Assembly: GCA_024362935.1 (NCBI GenBank)
Contig: JANCRA010000003.1
Span: 35,897,291 to 35,961,290 of the forward strand
DNA: 64,000 nt
Reading direction: 5' to 3'
Origin: Setophaga petechia
Taxonomy: Eukaryota > Chordata > Aves > Passeriformes > Parulidae
The notes beneath the pieces are model-generated. The model saw only the letters and a list, made by a program, of their open reading frames with translations. It ran no database searches and was not told the DNA's origin. Positions 39,474 through 49,424 of this stretch are shown here, piece by piece (position 1 is the first letter of the stretch; the number at the start of each line of letters is the position of its first letter). Both the position numbers and the translations under genes were made by a program.

Positions 39474-39781
39474 TTACTGGACATCACTTTTAGAATAGTG
39501 TGATATGCTAGGCCTAACTCCTGCAGGTATTACACAAGGAAAATCCTTATAGGCCTCGCCAAGTGTGTAGTTGACATAACACCCTCGAAAGACAGGACTT
39601 TGATTACAAAAAAGTGCAAAATGCTGGGATAATTTTCCTCTTGTTCCATACCAGCCCTTCCTTAATTTTTGTCTATTGGCTGTCACGGCAGTTTTCATCT
39701 GTTCAGTTTTTGCAGAATAAATGACACTGCTGATCCTCACTCTTTTGTCTTCCAGAGAACAGGTGAATATGGCATAAGCAT
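39474..39781 (-). CDS. Terminal coding exon of an unrecognised gene
   Basis: A strong acceptor, a long pyrimidine tract ending TTTTCTCTTTCCAG, opens directly into 101 sense codons and a TAA stop. Entry requires phase 1 (exon begins AT, then GCT TAT GCC). The peptide begins AYAIFTCSLEDKRVRISS, contains KLRKGWYGTRGKLSQ and HFALFCNQSPVFRGCYVN, and ends HYSKSDVQ. It has mixed, protein-like composition, no membrane segment or low complexity, and I recognise no domain. A poly(A) signal follows at 39092-39097. The gene would end about 1.6-2 kb upstream of the HSD17B12 start, in the same orientation. The mammalian upstream neighbour is TTC17, whose C-terminus as I recall it does not match. If entry were in phase 0 instead, the protein would stop after 14 codons. 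Confidence 0.5.
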
Positions 39782-41960
39782 CTGGAAAGAGAAAAGGCAG
39801 AAAAGAGATCTACTACAAGTCAAAGGCAACATTGCAGAGCTGAAGCAAAGGATGGAAGGTAACAGTGGTCACCAGACTCACCAAGTGTTTAGAAGAAAAG
39901 TTGGGCAGCTGGACAGTGCATGTAGAGGCTGGAGGAAAGGAGATGAGCATTGGGAAACCTGCTGAAGGGAGCAGGCAACTTCCTACTGGACATTCTTGTA
40001 AGCTGCACTGCAGTTACCAAGGGAATGCTGACAATTACAAATGGGTCAGAAATAGGAAGGAAAGTATGTGAGTGCTATGAAAGGTTTGTTTGTCTCTGTC
40101 AGAGTCTACCCATCTTTTATTATAACATCTCCTGTCCACTGCACTGCAGTTGTGCTGCTCCTGAGACCTCTTGTCTGAACAACCTTCTTCTTGCAGGTCA
40201 GGACAGAACCTGCCCCACTGTTCTCTCAGGGGGACTGAGAAACCCCTTGACAGAGAAGCACAGACAAAGCAAGGCAGTCCTCCAGGTTTTTTTTTTTTTT
40301 TGTGTTAAAAAAATCATACTGGTTATTCAAAAGTGTTGCTATTTTTTATGCTACCCTGCTTGGAGAAAAAGGCAGTCCTCTGAGAGGCTTACAGTCTACA
40401 TTTAGAAGAAGATGAGTCACAGGCAGGGAAAGGGACTCACTGGAAGGGAAAGAATTATACAAAGGTCAAATGAGGGGGTTTGCATCTCTTGCTTATGGGC
40501 ATCACACATTCCTGAGCAACAGGCATATCCCCCTTTCCAGGGTTAATCCTAGTATTCTCATGAGCTTTGCAGGTCTGTTCCCATTTGCCGTAAGCTGCTG
40601 CAAATCCCAAAGGAGCACCAGTCACTGAGCTGATGGAACAGACAGGCATTTTGAGTGTACTCACACATCAACATGCATACACATATGAGGATACCTTGCC
40701 AAGGCCCCAGAGATCCATATTTCCACAGCTTCTTTTATCAGTTCAGGCGTGTAGACAGTTCCAGATGACTGCAGATGCAATCTGGGTCAGGGCAGTGATG
40801 CAAACCTCGGTCAGCCACAGCTTGGCTACATTGTTCCATCATATGGACCATGGCTAAGCTGTACAGCAGATCACAACAGAGATGAGAGAGAAGTCTTTAG
40901 GAAAGCTAAAGGAGTAGTGACATACATGACTAAAAAATGGAACACTAAGGAACAAAAGATAGGGACATAGAACCACACAGATGATGACATCAAAAGGAGA
41001 CAAAGAAAGCAAAAATATAGCACAGGAGCAATAAACCACAATGAACAGAGGATAAAAGAGCACCCAGTAAGAAGAAGCATTCGATTTTTATTATGAAGTT
41101 TTTCTGTGATATTGCTGCCACAAGCACCTCACAAGCAATACACATCTCAGTGAGACCACATTCCCATGTCTCCCTCCTGCCCTGCTCTCTCAGTACCTGA
41201 GGAAAACACTTCTCACTGCAAGTCCACAGGCGAGCACCCAAGACAGTCACTCACTGTCCCCACAGTGACACCTGTGGCTTAGGAGTCTCAGCACTCAGGA
41301 AGCCTCAGCACTGGGATCCACTTCTCATCCCAGCCTGCCCAGTGCTGCCAGAAATGCCATCTTCTCTGCAGCAATCCTGAGACAGGAGAGGGGGACTGCT
41401 GGTTATCTGTGATGTGTCATGTTTTTTCCTGCCCCTGAACAGTGTAGTCATTTGTTTCATTAAATGGCATTCTTGTACCCAGCACTAATTTTATCCCTTT
41501 ACAAATATGTTTTTCACTCTAGCAGCTCAAGAGCAGCTCTCCCCCCTGTACAGTCATTCTGCTCTCATGCCTCTCTTACCATTACTCACACTTATTGCAG
41601 TGAGGCCAGATTCAATAATGGGCCTGGCTGCTGCCGTGCTGAGCACTGCAGTGGGTCTTTGCCTAAATCCACAGCCCCAAATTAAGACACCCTGCCCAAG
41701 TGCACACTGAAGGCAAAAATTAGAACACCTAAGAATGTAAGTGTCATTGTCCATTGTGTTAATGTCTCAACAAGAACCATTCGGACATGCCAACAAATCT
41801 CTCAATGCACCTCATCAACTGCTGAGTTCATTGTAATGATGGGGTGAAGCAAGATACCTTGTGTGGAATTCCAGATCCTCAGCTTTTCCTTAGGCTTCTA
41901 CTTGATCTCCTTGCAAGGCTCATGGTACCCCTCCAAATCCGTGCACTATTTAGCACTCAC
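39782..41960. other. Presumed intron of the unrecognised gene
   Basis: No supported exon or known repeat family. A T-run of 14 lies near 40289-40302. Open frames on both strands look like chance. Confidence 0.4.
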
Positions 41961-41987
41961 CCAGGAGTTCCGGTTTCCCTCCTCTGC
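41961..41987 (-). CDS. Possible 27-nt microexon
   Basis: A strong acceptor (CTTTTCTGCCCTTTCAG) is followed after 27 nt by a strong donor (TGG, then GTGAGT) on the minus strand. The length is a multiple of three, so including it keeps the frame between the neighbouring exons; in phase 1 it would read (G)RGGKPELL and join as Asp to the terminal exon. Such a close pair of good sites is suggestive, but a 27-nt exon cannot be established from sequence alone. Confidence 0.25.
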
Positions 41988-42068
41988 CTGAAAGGGCAGA
42001 AAAGTGCTTTAACAGCATGGCACAGGTGTGCAGGGCAAGGTGATTTTGGTTGGAGCTATTTCACAGCA

Positions 42069-42335
42069 CACAGAATCACAGAATCATCACATCATAGAAC
42101 CATAGAGTTGCCTAGGTTGGAAGGGACCTTAAAGATCATATACTTTCAACTCCCTTACCATGGGCAAGGATGCCTTTCACAAGGCCAGGGTTCTCAGAGC
42201 CCCATCCAAGATGGTCTTGGACATTCACAGGGATGGGACGTGCACAACTTCTCTGGGCAACCTATTCCAGTGCCTCGCCACTCTCAGTAACGAATTTCTT
42301 CTCAGTAACTGTTTTTCTTTCAGCTATAATAATGG
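42069..42335 (-). mobile_element. CR1 LINE 3' fragment
   Basis: On the minus strand the segment ends GATGATTCTGTGATTCTGTG, two copies of the octamer ATTCTRTG that closes CR1 elements. Before it come the characteristic CCTTCCAACC and the GTGCCTGGA-like motifs of the CR1 3' region (here as AGGCACTGGAATAGGTTGCC). It is a 5'-truncated copy of about 270 bp with moderate divergence, inside the presumed intron of the unrecognised gene. Confidence 0.93.
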
Positions 42336-43672
42336 GAGGGAAAGCCAGTGGGACTGGAGGGGCTGTGGGATTCTCAGCCCCAGCACACATCCTGTGCAGA
42401 CATCTTCAGCATATGTTAAAGTGGTGTATCTGGGCAATGATAAAAGCAGGTATTTATGTAACCCTCCTTCCTTTTGGCATGCTACACATGCAGCAGGTGC
42501 TGGGGTTCCATGGTTCAGACTTGGGCTTTGCCAGCTGGCTCTTGCTGTCAGCTCCTGCAGTACAGGACTCCTGTGGGCCCAGCATAAGGCACTTCGAGCT
42601 GATCAGCCCTGCTCTGCAGAGCTTGAAGGAAACAAGGGAGCCAGAGAACAGCAGGTTGAGAGAAAGGGATGGAATTGGTAACATTAAGCGCCATAATAAA
42701 TAACCAACTAAGCACAAATTTTGATTGATGTGTCACTCATCTGCAATTGCACACTTTTGGGTATAGTTTTTATGAGAAGGACAGAAATCTTCAAACACAA
42801 GGCAGCTGCAAAGCTCAAGTCTTTACTTTGAAACTGAGTCAGTCAGGCATTTTAGGTTACCACACTGTGTTACAGCTATACACTCCTTGCTTCTCAAATA
42901 AACCTTGGGCATCAGCAATCTAGCCTGCTTCAGGGAATAAAGTCCCAAATTTCTCAACAACGAAACACTCCAGGCAGATGTAGCAATGCAAGACAAACAG
43001 AACCTAAAGCCAAACAGTAGCTGGCATATTAACTAGTTGAGTCTACAGATTGCAAATCCAATGCGCCATGGAGATGTACGCTGCTCTTTATGGGAAGGTC
43101 TGTTCAGTTTACCTTTCAAACAGGAAACAATACAAATGGTACTACAAACTTCTCAAACTTGATACAGGGATTTTTCACTTTTACCTGCTATGGATTGACA
43201 AGTGCGTCTCCTGGTAAAAGTCAAAATTCCACTTTTTGTTGCCATTCCCTGTTTAGAGTTCTCAGAAGTGACTGCAATGGGGAGCTCCAGATCCTCTTAC
43301 TATGCAAACCAAGGAAAAGCTTAGTAGGACATGCATATATAGTGAGGGTTGGATTTTATAATCACCAGCAATATTGGAAATCAAGTACTACTCAAAAAAA
43401 AAAATTCTAATAGTTGTGCATGCTGCAAATCCAGTGCAGCATGTGTTTACTGGAGACATAATATGGCCATGACAACAGATTACCCTTTTTCAATCCTACA
43501 ACGCACTGAAATATCTTGATTTAAGCTGAAAATATCATCCGTAGAAATGAAATGCTGTTTGCCCATTGTTTAATCCTTGATGTCTCTTCTACCTAGTTGT
43601 GTAACTAGAAAAGTGATACAGATACTTGTCCACATAAAAAGAACAAAGTTCAGGAATGCATGGCACTCACAC

Positions 43673-43894
43673 CACTGCTAACACTGTCATCTTGGATGAT
43701 ACATTCACTTTCAGTCCCCGATAATGGACCACATTTGGTAATAAATCTCTGTTGTCTCATCCTTTTAAAAAATCTGTAGTCCTCAAGTGTCTCCCTAAAG
43801 ATCCACATGCCAGACAGTTCTGGTGCCAAAACACAAGAATACTTCCTCTTGGCTACTCCCAGTATTTCACAAACATGAACTCCAATTTGAATCC
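43673..43894 (-). CDS. Coding exon of the unrecognised gene (74 open codons)
   Basis: The acceptor reads CATTTTGTTTAACAG. The exon then stays open for 74 codons, with only short frames of any start type, so it is easily missed. The peptide includes IQIGVHVCEILGVAKRKYS, then APELSGMWIFRETLEDYRFF and ITKCGPLSGTESEC: balanced, globular-looking composition without repeats. Two overlapping donors are possible: GTGTGA (exon end 43673, phase 1, agreeing with the 39.5 kb terminal exon) or the stronger GTGAGT (end 43671, phase 0). Entry phase 1 matches the exit of the exon at 45972-46118, where the split codon would be AGG (Arg). I recognise no family. Confidence 0.55.
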
Positions 43895-44518
43895 CTGTTA
43901 AACAAAATGTATCATTCCTAGGGGAAATGTGAGGGCAGAAAGTTCAGCTAGGACCCTACCACGACAGAAGCTGCAAGCAAAAAAGGTATCTCATATTGCT
44001 ATTTATGTTTACATCCCAATTATGCATCTGCATATTTTTCATCAAATTCTCTGTATTTCTTTAAAATGTTTGATTCCAGACTTCCTAAAGATTTTTACCA
44101 TTGCAGTTTTAACCACTGAAATTGGCATTTCAAAACCACCATTGTTTAAAAACAATGTAGGACCAAAGACACCATAATAATGTTTTCACACAGAAGGCTA
44201 TCTATTTGAGGTGTGTAAAATGCTATCCCCCTCTGGTGACTTCAGTGGAAATCTGAAGATTTACAGAGGCAATGCCTGGCTCCAAGTATTCCTACAAAAA
44301 ATAATTAAAACCAAACAATGAGCAATTAAAAAAACAACTCAAAAAATGCTGCCACAGGCTGCAGTGAACCCTCCCCTTCTGAGTCTACTGATACCAAACC
44401 AAGCCCTGCCACACTCTGGTTCTGTTCAGTATGTAGGTTCCCAGTATTCCTATATATCAATTCTCTGTTACTTCTACTCGTCAGCCAGCACCTGCAGCAA
44501 AACCAGGTGTATGTTTAT

Positions 44519-44550
44519 ACACACGTGTGTGAGCAGACACGTGTACACAC
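44519..44550. promoter_or_regulatory. Two CACGTG boxes in short palindromes
   Basis: ACACACGTGTGT at 44519-44530 is a perfect 12-bp palindrome. A second CACGTG lies at 44538-44543, followed by GTGTACAC. Two class B E-boxes sit 16 bp apart in otherwise ordinary intronic sequence. They may be regulatory or just a decayed (CA)n/(TG)n run. Confidence 0.25.
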
Positions 44551-45971
44551 TCCCCCCAGATGTGGTTACCTAAAACCAGCAAAAGAATGGATTTGGCCTG
44601 CTCTTGCTGACAGTAGTAACACCTTATTTTTGTTTAACACTAAAATATGAGCTGTTTTGCTTTTGTTTTTGAGTCATGCAAATGTCATTATCAGCCTTAT
44701 CATGTGAATGCTGCTCACTTCCATGACTTTCCCCAATCAGTGTTGTTTCAAGAGGCATAATACAGCACAAGAGGACTAGAAACAAGTGACACCAGTAGAA
44801 GTGCCTCTTTTAGTGGCAGAAAGTCTGGCAGGATGACATGGGCTAATCAGGTCAGAAAATTTTTCTTTGCTGAAGGCCTAACACAGTATTCCTACCATTT
44901 CAATGGGAAGTCCACAACTTCCTTCCAAGTCAAAAAGGTTAAGAAAAGAACACGAGAAAGAAGCTGCTATGAATGGGAATTATTTTCTTTAAAGAATCAG
45001 AGTCATAATAGAAGAATAAAGTAACTTTCAGGAATCTGGGTTAAATACCAACCAAGTATGTTTCATTCCACACTCATACCATCACCCTTTGGTCACACCT
45101 CTGCCCTGTAAGCTTCAAGATAAATGTCTATAACTCAAATCCCACTTTACAGAAAAAAAGTTCAAGAAACCAGTTAGAAATAATACTTTTTTTTTGTCTT
45201 TCTTCCTAGTCTTTCATACTGTCTCATACCCAAATAAGCCTTCCATTTTCATGACTTGTTCACCTCTAGGCATATGAAGGAAGTTTAATTCTTATAATCA
45301 ATTCACTTCTTTGCTTCAGCAACTACTGAAAGTGCCAGTGGTAGCACTTAGTGTATAAATTGATGACTGGATTGATTCTATCACTTAGTTTTCTATTGAC
45401 ACTGAACAGGAAGTTACCTCCTTAAAACATATTATTTCTCTTTGAATAATCTGCTACAAATGTGGACTGAAAAATAAAATTAAAATGGATGACTGAGCAA
45501 GTTTGCTTAACTCCCTGCCCTGTGGAGATTTCCCAAAAGCCAAAATGCCAAGTAAAAATCTAAACTGCCTACCTAGAGGACAGCAGCCTTGCTGAAAAGC
45601 AATGTTCTTTAATCTTTAGGTTCTTCTGTTAATTATTGAGTACTGCACTAAGTGCTGTATGTGAAAACTACAGTCCAAAAGGCAGGGAAAAAAAAAAGAC
45701 ACGAAGTCCCAAGGAAGCTGATTATGCATACATTTTAGAATGCAACATTGTCTTGGCCTAGATACGTAAAAACTTATCTAAAAATTGTTCCATTAGACTC
45801 CTACAAGTAGCCCATCCAGGCACAAGAAGTCAGGTAGCACTGCATGAATTCAGCCATAGTGTCCAAACCAAACACACAGTTCAGAGCAAACAGAAGCAAA
45901 CTACTCAATTAAGAGGCATAAAATGAAATTAATATGAAAAAAACTAGCAACACTTTTCAAAATGGACTCAC

Positions 45972-46118
45972 TGCAACTTAACATATCCATCTCAGAATCC
46001 ACAGATAGACAAGAATGTGGTATTATGGGAGGGGATATCCAGGATTCCCAAGTACAATTCCCCACCACTGTGCAGAACCCAACACTGATGTTCTTTCCTG
46101 GATATATCAAACTTCTTT
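45972..46118 (-). CDS. Coding exon of the unrecognised gene
   Basis: The acceptor TTTAAATTTCTTTTAG is strong and the donor is GCA followed by GTGAGT. Between them 48 codons are open in one frame, with phase 1 in and phase 1 out. The peptide includes GKNISVGFCTVVGNCTWESW and IIPHSCLSVDSEMDMLSC, with several cysteines and two possible N-glycosylation sequons (NIS, NCT). Exit in phase 1 joins cleanly to the exon at 43894. Two other internal AG acceptors keep the same frame. I recognise no domain. Confidence 0.45.
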
Positions 46119-46189
46119 CTAAAAGAAATTTAAACTTGTTTCTCGTTTGAAACTACCCCAGAATATCATCAGTCTGATAGTTAAAGCTC

Positions 46190-47200
46190 TTCCTCCAATT
46201 TCCAGCAAAGTCTACCCATTATCCCTTTTACACACATTTGTTTTGCTTTATTCTAATCTTGAGCTCATATAATTATTTTCCTTCCTTACATAACAGTGTA
46301 ATTGTCACTTCTGTGTCTCTCTGTTAAGCCTCTCTATTCCTCTTAACATCCATGTGGTCCTTTTCTGCATCTGTTCCATCCATCTGTTTGAACCCATTTG
46401 TCTGAATGTGGGTGATAGTTGGACTCCACATAAGATCTTATTAATGTCATACACTTTGACAGCAATATTTTCTATACACACAGGAAATCCATCCCTTAAC
46501 ACCTTCTAGGACACTATCTTTTTTTATTATTATTTTCTCATCCATATCACATGCTATCATTCTCCTGCTGACTATTACACCAACTACCAACCTGTCACTG
46601 AAGTGACAGAATAAATTGTCATCAGTTTCTATTTGCATCACTAAATCTCATCTAATTCTATTAATCTCCGTGTTGATTCATCATGTCAGCACATGGATAT
46701 TCCAATCCTCCTCTCTATTAATACAGTCCACCAGTTTTGTGTCATAAGATTTTATCATTGTTGTACTTTTTCACTAGTATCACTAAGGAAAGAATTCCAA
46801 TAGTCCTCAAAACCTCCAGTTTCCAGCCTTCTTTTCCTCAGTATATTCCTTTCTACCTATTATCTGCCAGTTCATTCCAAAGTCACCTTACAATGCAATT
46901 AATTCAAATTTTCTCTGTTTTACATGATTCCCTCACATGGTACAGTATCAAAGTTTCCTCACAATGAAACATAGGGTAACAAGGTAGTCTGGCACAGCCT
47001 TTTTTGCTAGAACTGCTGCATTTCATCCCACCTTTAATTTCTCTGTGATCTTACTTTGCTCTTCAAAAACTGTCCTACACCTAAGTGTACAATGGCTGCC
47101 AGATTAGATCATCTCTATTACTAATCTTGTCTTTCCCTTTGGGTACCCTCAACTACTTGACCCCTTTGCGTGTAGCTTCCACTACTAATACAGTACAGCA
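46190..47200. other. Pyrimidine-rich stretch without a supported gene
   Basis: About 1 kb is rich in C and T on the plus strand, which gives long purine-rich minus-strand open frames. I find no family match and no consistent splice pairs here. Confidence 0.3.
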
Positions 47201-47420
47201 TTTGCAGGTAGATCATACATTTTTGGCAAGGGAATAGTCTGTATTTATTGTGCTAAAACACTACTGCAGTGCTAATGTATTGCCACTGAAATAAGAAAAC
47301 AGAATCCAGGAAAACCTACTACTGTAAAACTGGAAAAGCAATGGTTAGAATGGGAACAGAGTAGGCCATACACTAACAAGTTTAAAGCACATTACAATAG
47401 ATTAATCATATTTCCCTTGC

Positions 47421-47492
47421 CTTGATCTTTTCTGCTTTATTGTGTTCTGGACTTGCTGATTTGTATCCCAAGCCGTCTTCACCAGTTTCACT
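47421..47492 (-). CDS. Possible 72-nt exon with GC donor
   Basis: The acceptor GGTTTGGACTTGCAG is followed by 24 open codons reading SETGEDGLGYKSASPEHNKA and four more, hydrophilic and without low complexity. The only donor in a suitable place is the non-canonical AAG followed by GCAAGG (the GC-AG class). Phase 0 in would accept the exit of the exon at 52308-52377, but phase 0 out does not fit the exon at 46118 without a further, unseen exon. Low confidence. Confidence 0.25.
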
Positions 47493-48399
47493 CTGCAAGT
47501 CCAAACCACCAGAGGTTGTAACACTGGCGCTAAAGGCACTTACCCCTTTTCTGTGGCTACTCAATAATTTTTTTCATAAGCAAACCAACTTTTTTTCCTC
47601 CACTGGAACAATACCTTCCCTTAAAAAAACCCATGTATTTCACTTCTTTTTCTTTCTTCTGAGAACCATCTATATATACTTTAATAACTGTATTTCAGGT
47701 GATATCATTGGCTAAATCTGATGTGCTTTCTGACTCAAAGATGTTTGCAGAGTTCCTCACACACCTCTCACAGAAACTCAGCAATAGAAAACAAGCCTAC
47801 TATGGCGTATTTCCTTTTTATGTTGTTGTTTGAGCTCAACAGTGTCATATTCTCTGCACTTGATTTAGCAGTTAACAAAAAATTAGTCTTCTTCTGAATC
47901 TCAGGAGGATTACTATTAGCAAGCAAAATAACCTCACAAGAGTATTTCCATTCCCAGGGGAAGTTTAAGTATGTTCAGCCCCAAGTTCAGCTGACTGTGA
48001 ACCCCAAGATCTGCTTCAAAAACGTGAAGAAAACAAATATATACAAACAAAATTTACTAAACTCACTTAGACTGATTTATTATTTGTCATTCCTTTGATA
48101 CATAGAGTAACTTATCCCTAGTTAATTAACATGTTACCTTAAAACATCAGGTTGAAAAAAAAACTGACTTCACATTATTGGTATAAATTACATTAAATTA
48201 ACACGTAGCGTTAATTGCCTCCTTTTTCTTCCCTCACCGCTATGTCCGGAGAGAAAATGCCTCTCTATCCGCTAAACTACCAAGTCCTGTTTGATTCCGG
48301 GGTTTGTCCCATAACTTCAACGCACTTCAGCACCTTCATTCTTCCACTTCACATTTAAAAAACTCAAAGAAAAAAACCCCAACTTGCAGATAAAAGCAC

Positions 48400-49400
48400 T
48401 CGATCCCCTCTTGCCACGCGCCAGCCTTTGCTATCCGCGCAAGCAAGGCATCTCTGCGCTCTGGGCTTCGGCGCGGAGCTCAGCGCGAACTGGAAGCCAA
48501 GGTCCGCACCCGCAGTGAGCCCGTGAGCCGGTGCCTCTCCGGGGCCCCGGGCAGCCACAGGCACGGCGGGACGGCAGGAGCCCCAGAGGCAGCGCGGGCG
48601 AGTCGCCCGTGTGGTTTAACCAGAGCAAATCCCTCTCGCGAGGACGCGGCTCCGGCCGAGCCCTGCCGGACCGGGCTGATGCCCCATGGCCCGGACCGGG
48701 CGCGGAACGGCCGGCAGCGAGGGGCACTGGGAGGCCTCGGCTCCGCCGATACCGGGGCTAGTCAGGACGGGCCGGGCACCCCAGCACCACCGGCTCCGGG
48801 ACAAAGCGGCCACTGACCTGCCGGCGCTCGAGGCGCGCCCCCGGCCGGGCCGCGGCCCGAGGCCGCTGTTCAGGGCGCGGGGATAACGCCGGCGCTCGCA
48901 CAGACCCCCGGCCGGGCACGGGCCGGCCCAGCGCGGCGGCTGAGCGCGGACGGGCCAGCCCGGAGCTCCCGCCCGACGGGACAGCTCCGGCCCCGCCACG
49001 CCAGAGCGGGCGGGCGCCGTCACGGCTGCTGTCAGCGAATCCCGGCCGCTGGTGGCGGTTCCCGGCATGCCGCGGCGCCTACAGCTCCCGCCGGCCCCCG
49101 CGGCCCGCCGCCGTTAACCCTCTGCGGCGCCGAGGCGCCTCCGCCGGCCCGCTCGGCCCCCCCTCGCCGCTGCCCGGCGGGTCCTGCCCGGGACCCCGGC
49201 CCGGTGCCTCCGCGGCCCCCAAGGAAGATCCACCCCGCCCCGGCTCGCCGTCGGAGCTCGCTCCGACCGGCTCGGCCCGGCCCGGCCCGGCCCAGCGGCG
49301 GGCCCCGGGCCGCTGCCATTGTGGCGGGTTTCAGTACTCCCGCAGTGTGGTTTCTGGTCCCGGCCACAACTGTTTGTTACTGGCATTAACTGCACGCTCC
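48400..49400. promoter_or_regulatory. CpG island of unknown assignment
   Basis: About 1 kb of very dense CpG, bounded by AT-rich DNA. On the minus strand CACAATGGCAGCGG near 49311-49324 resembles the YY1 element that often overlaps the start codon of housekeeping genes. The minus frame opened there runs 95 codons of Gly/Ala/Arg-rich sequence I do not recognise, and I find no good minus-strand donor for it. On the plus strand AAAACAG followed by GTGAAA (about 49421) could end a first exon. A CGGCC pentamer tandem occurs near 49266-49290. Its position between exon-like segments of the minus-strand gene suggests an internal or separate promoter. Confidence 0.6.
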
Positions 49401-49424
49401 CTGAGAGATAGTAAAAAACAGGTG

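Noticed and set aside
45541..45605. 19-nt segment between CTTTTCAG and GTAGGC on the minus strand
   Set aside because: Good sites but too short and not a multiple of three; treated as chance.
49054..49110. ZNF143/Staf-like motif near CCTACAGCTCCCGCC
   Set aside because: Only a partial match to the consensus, with mismatches at key positions.
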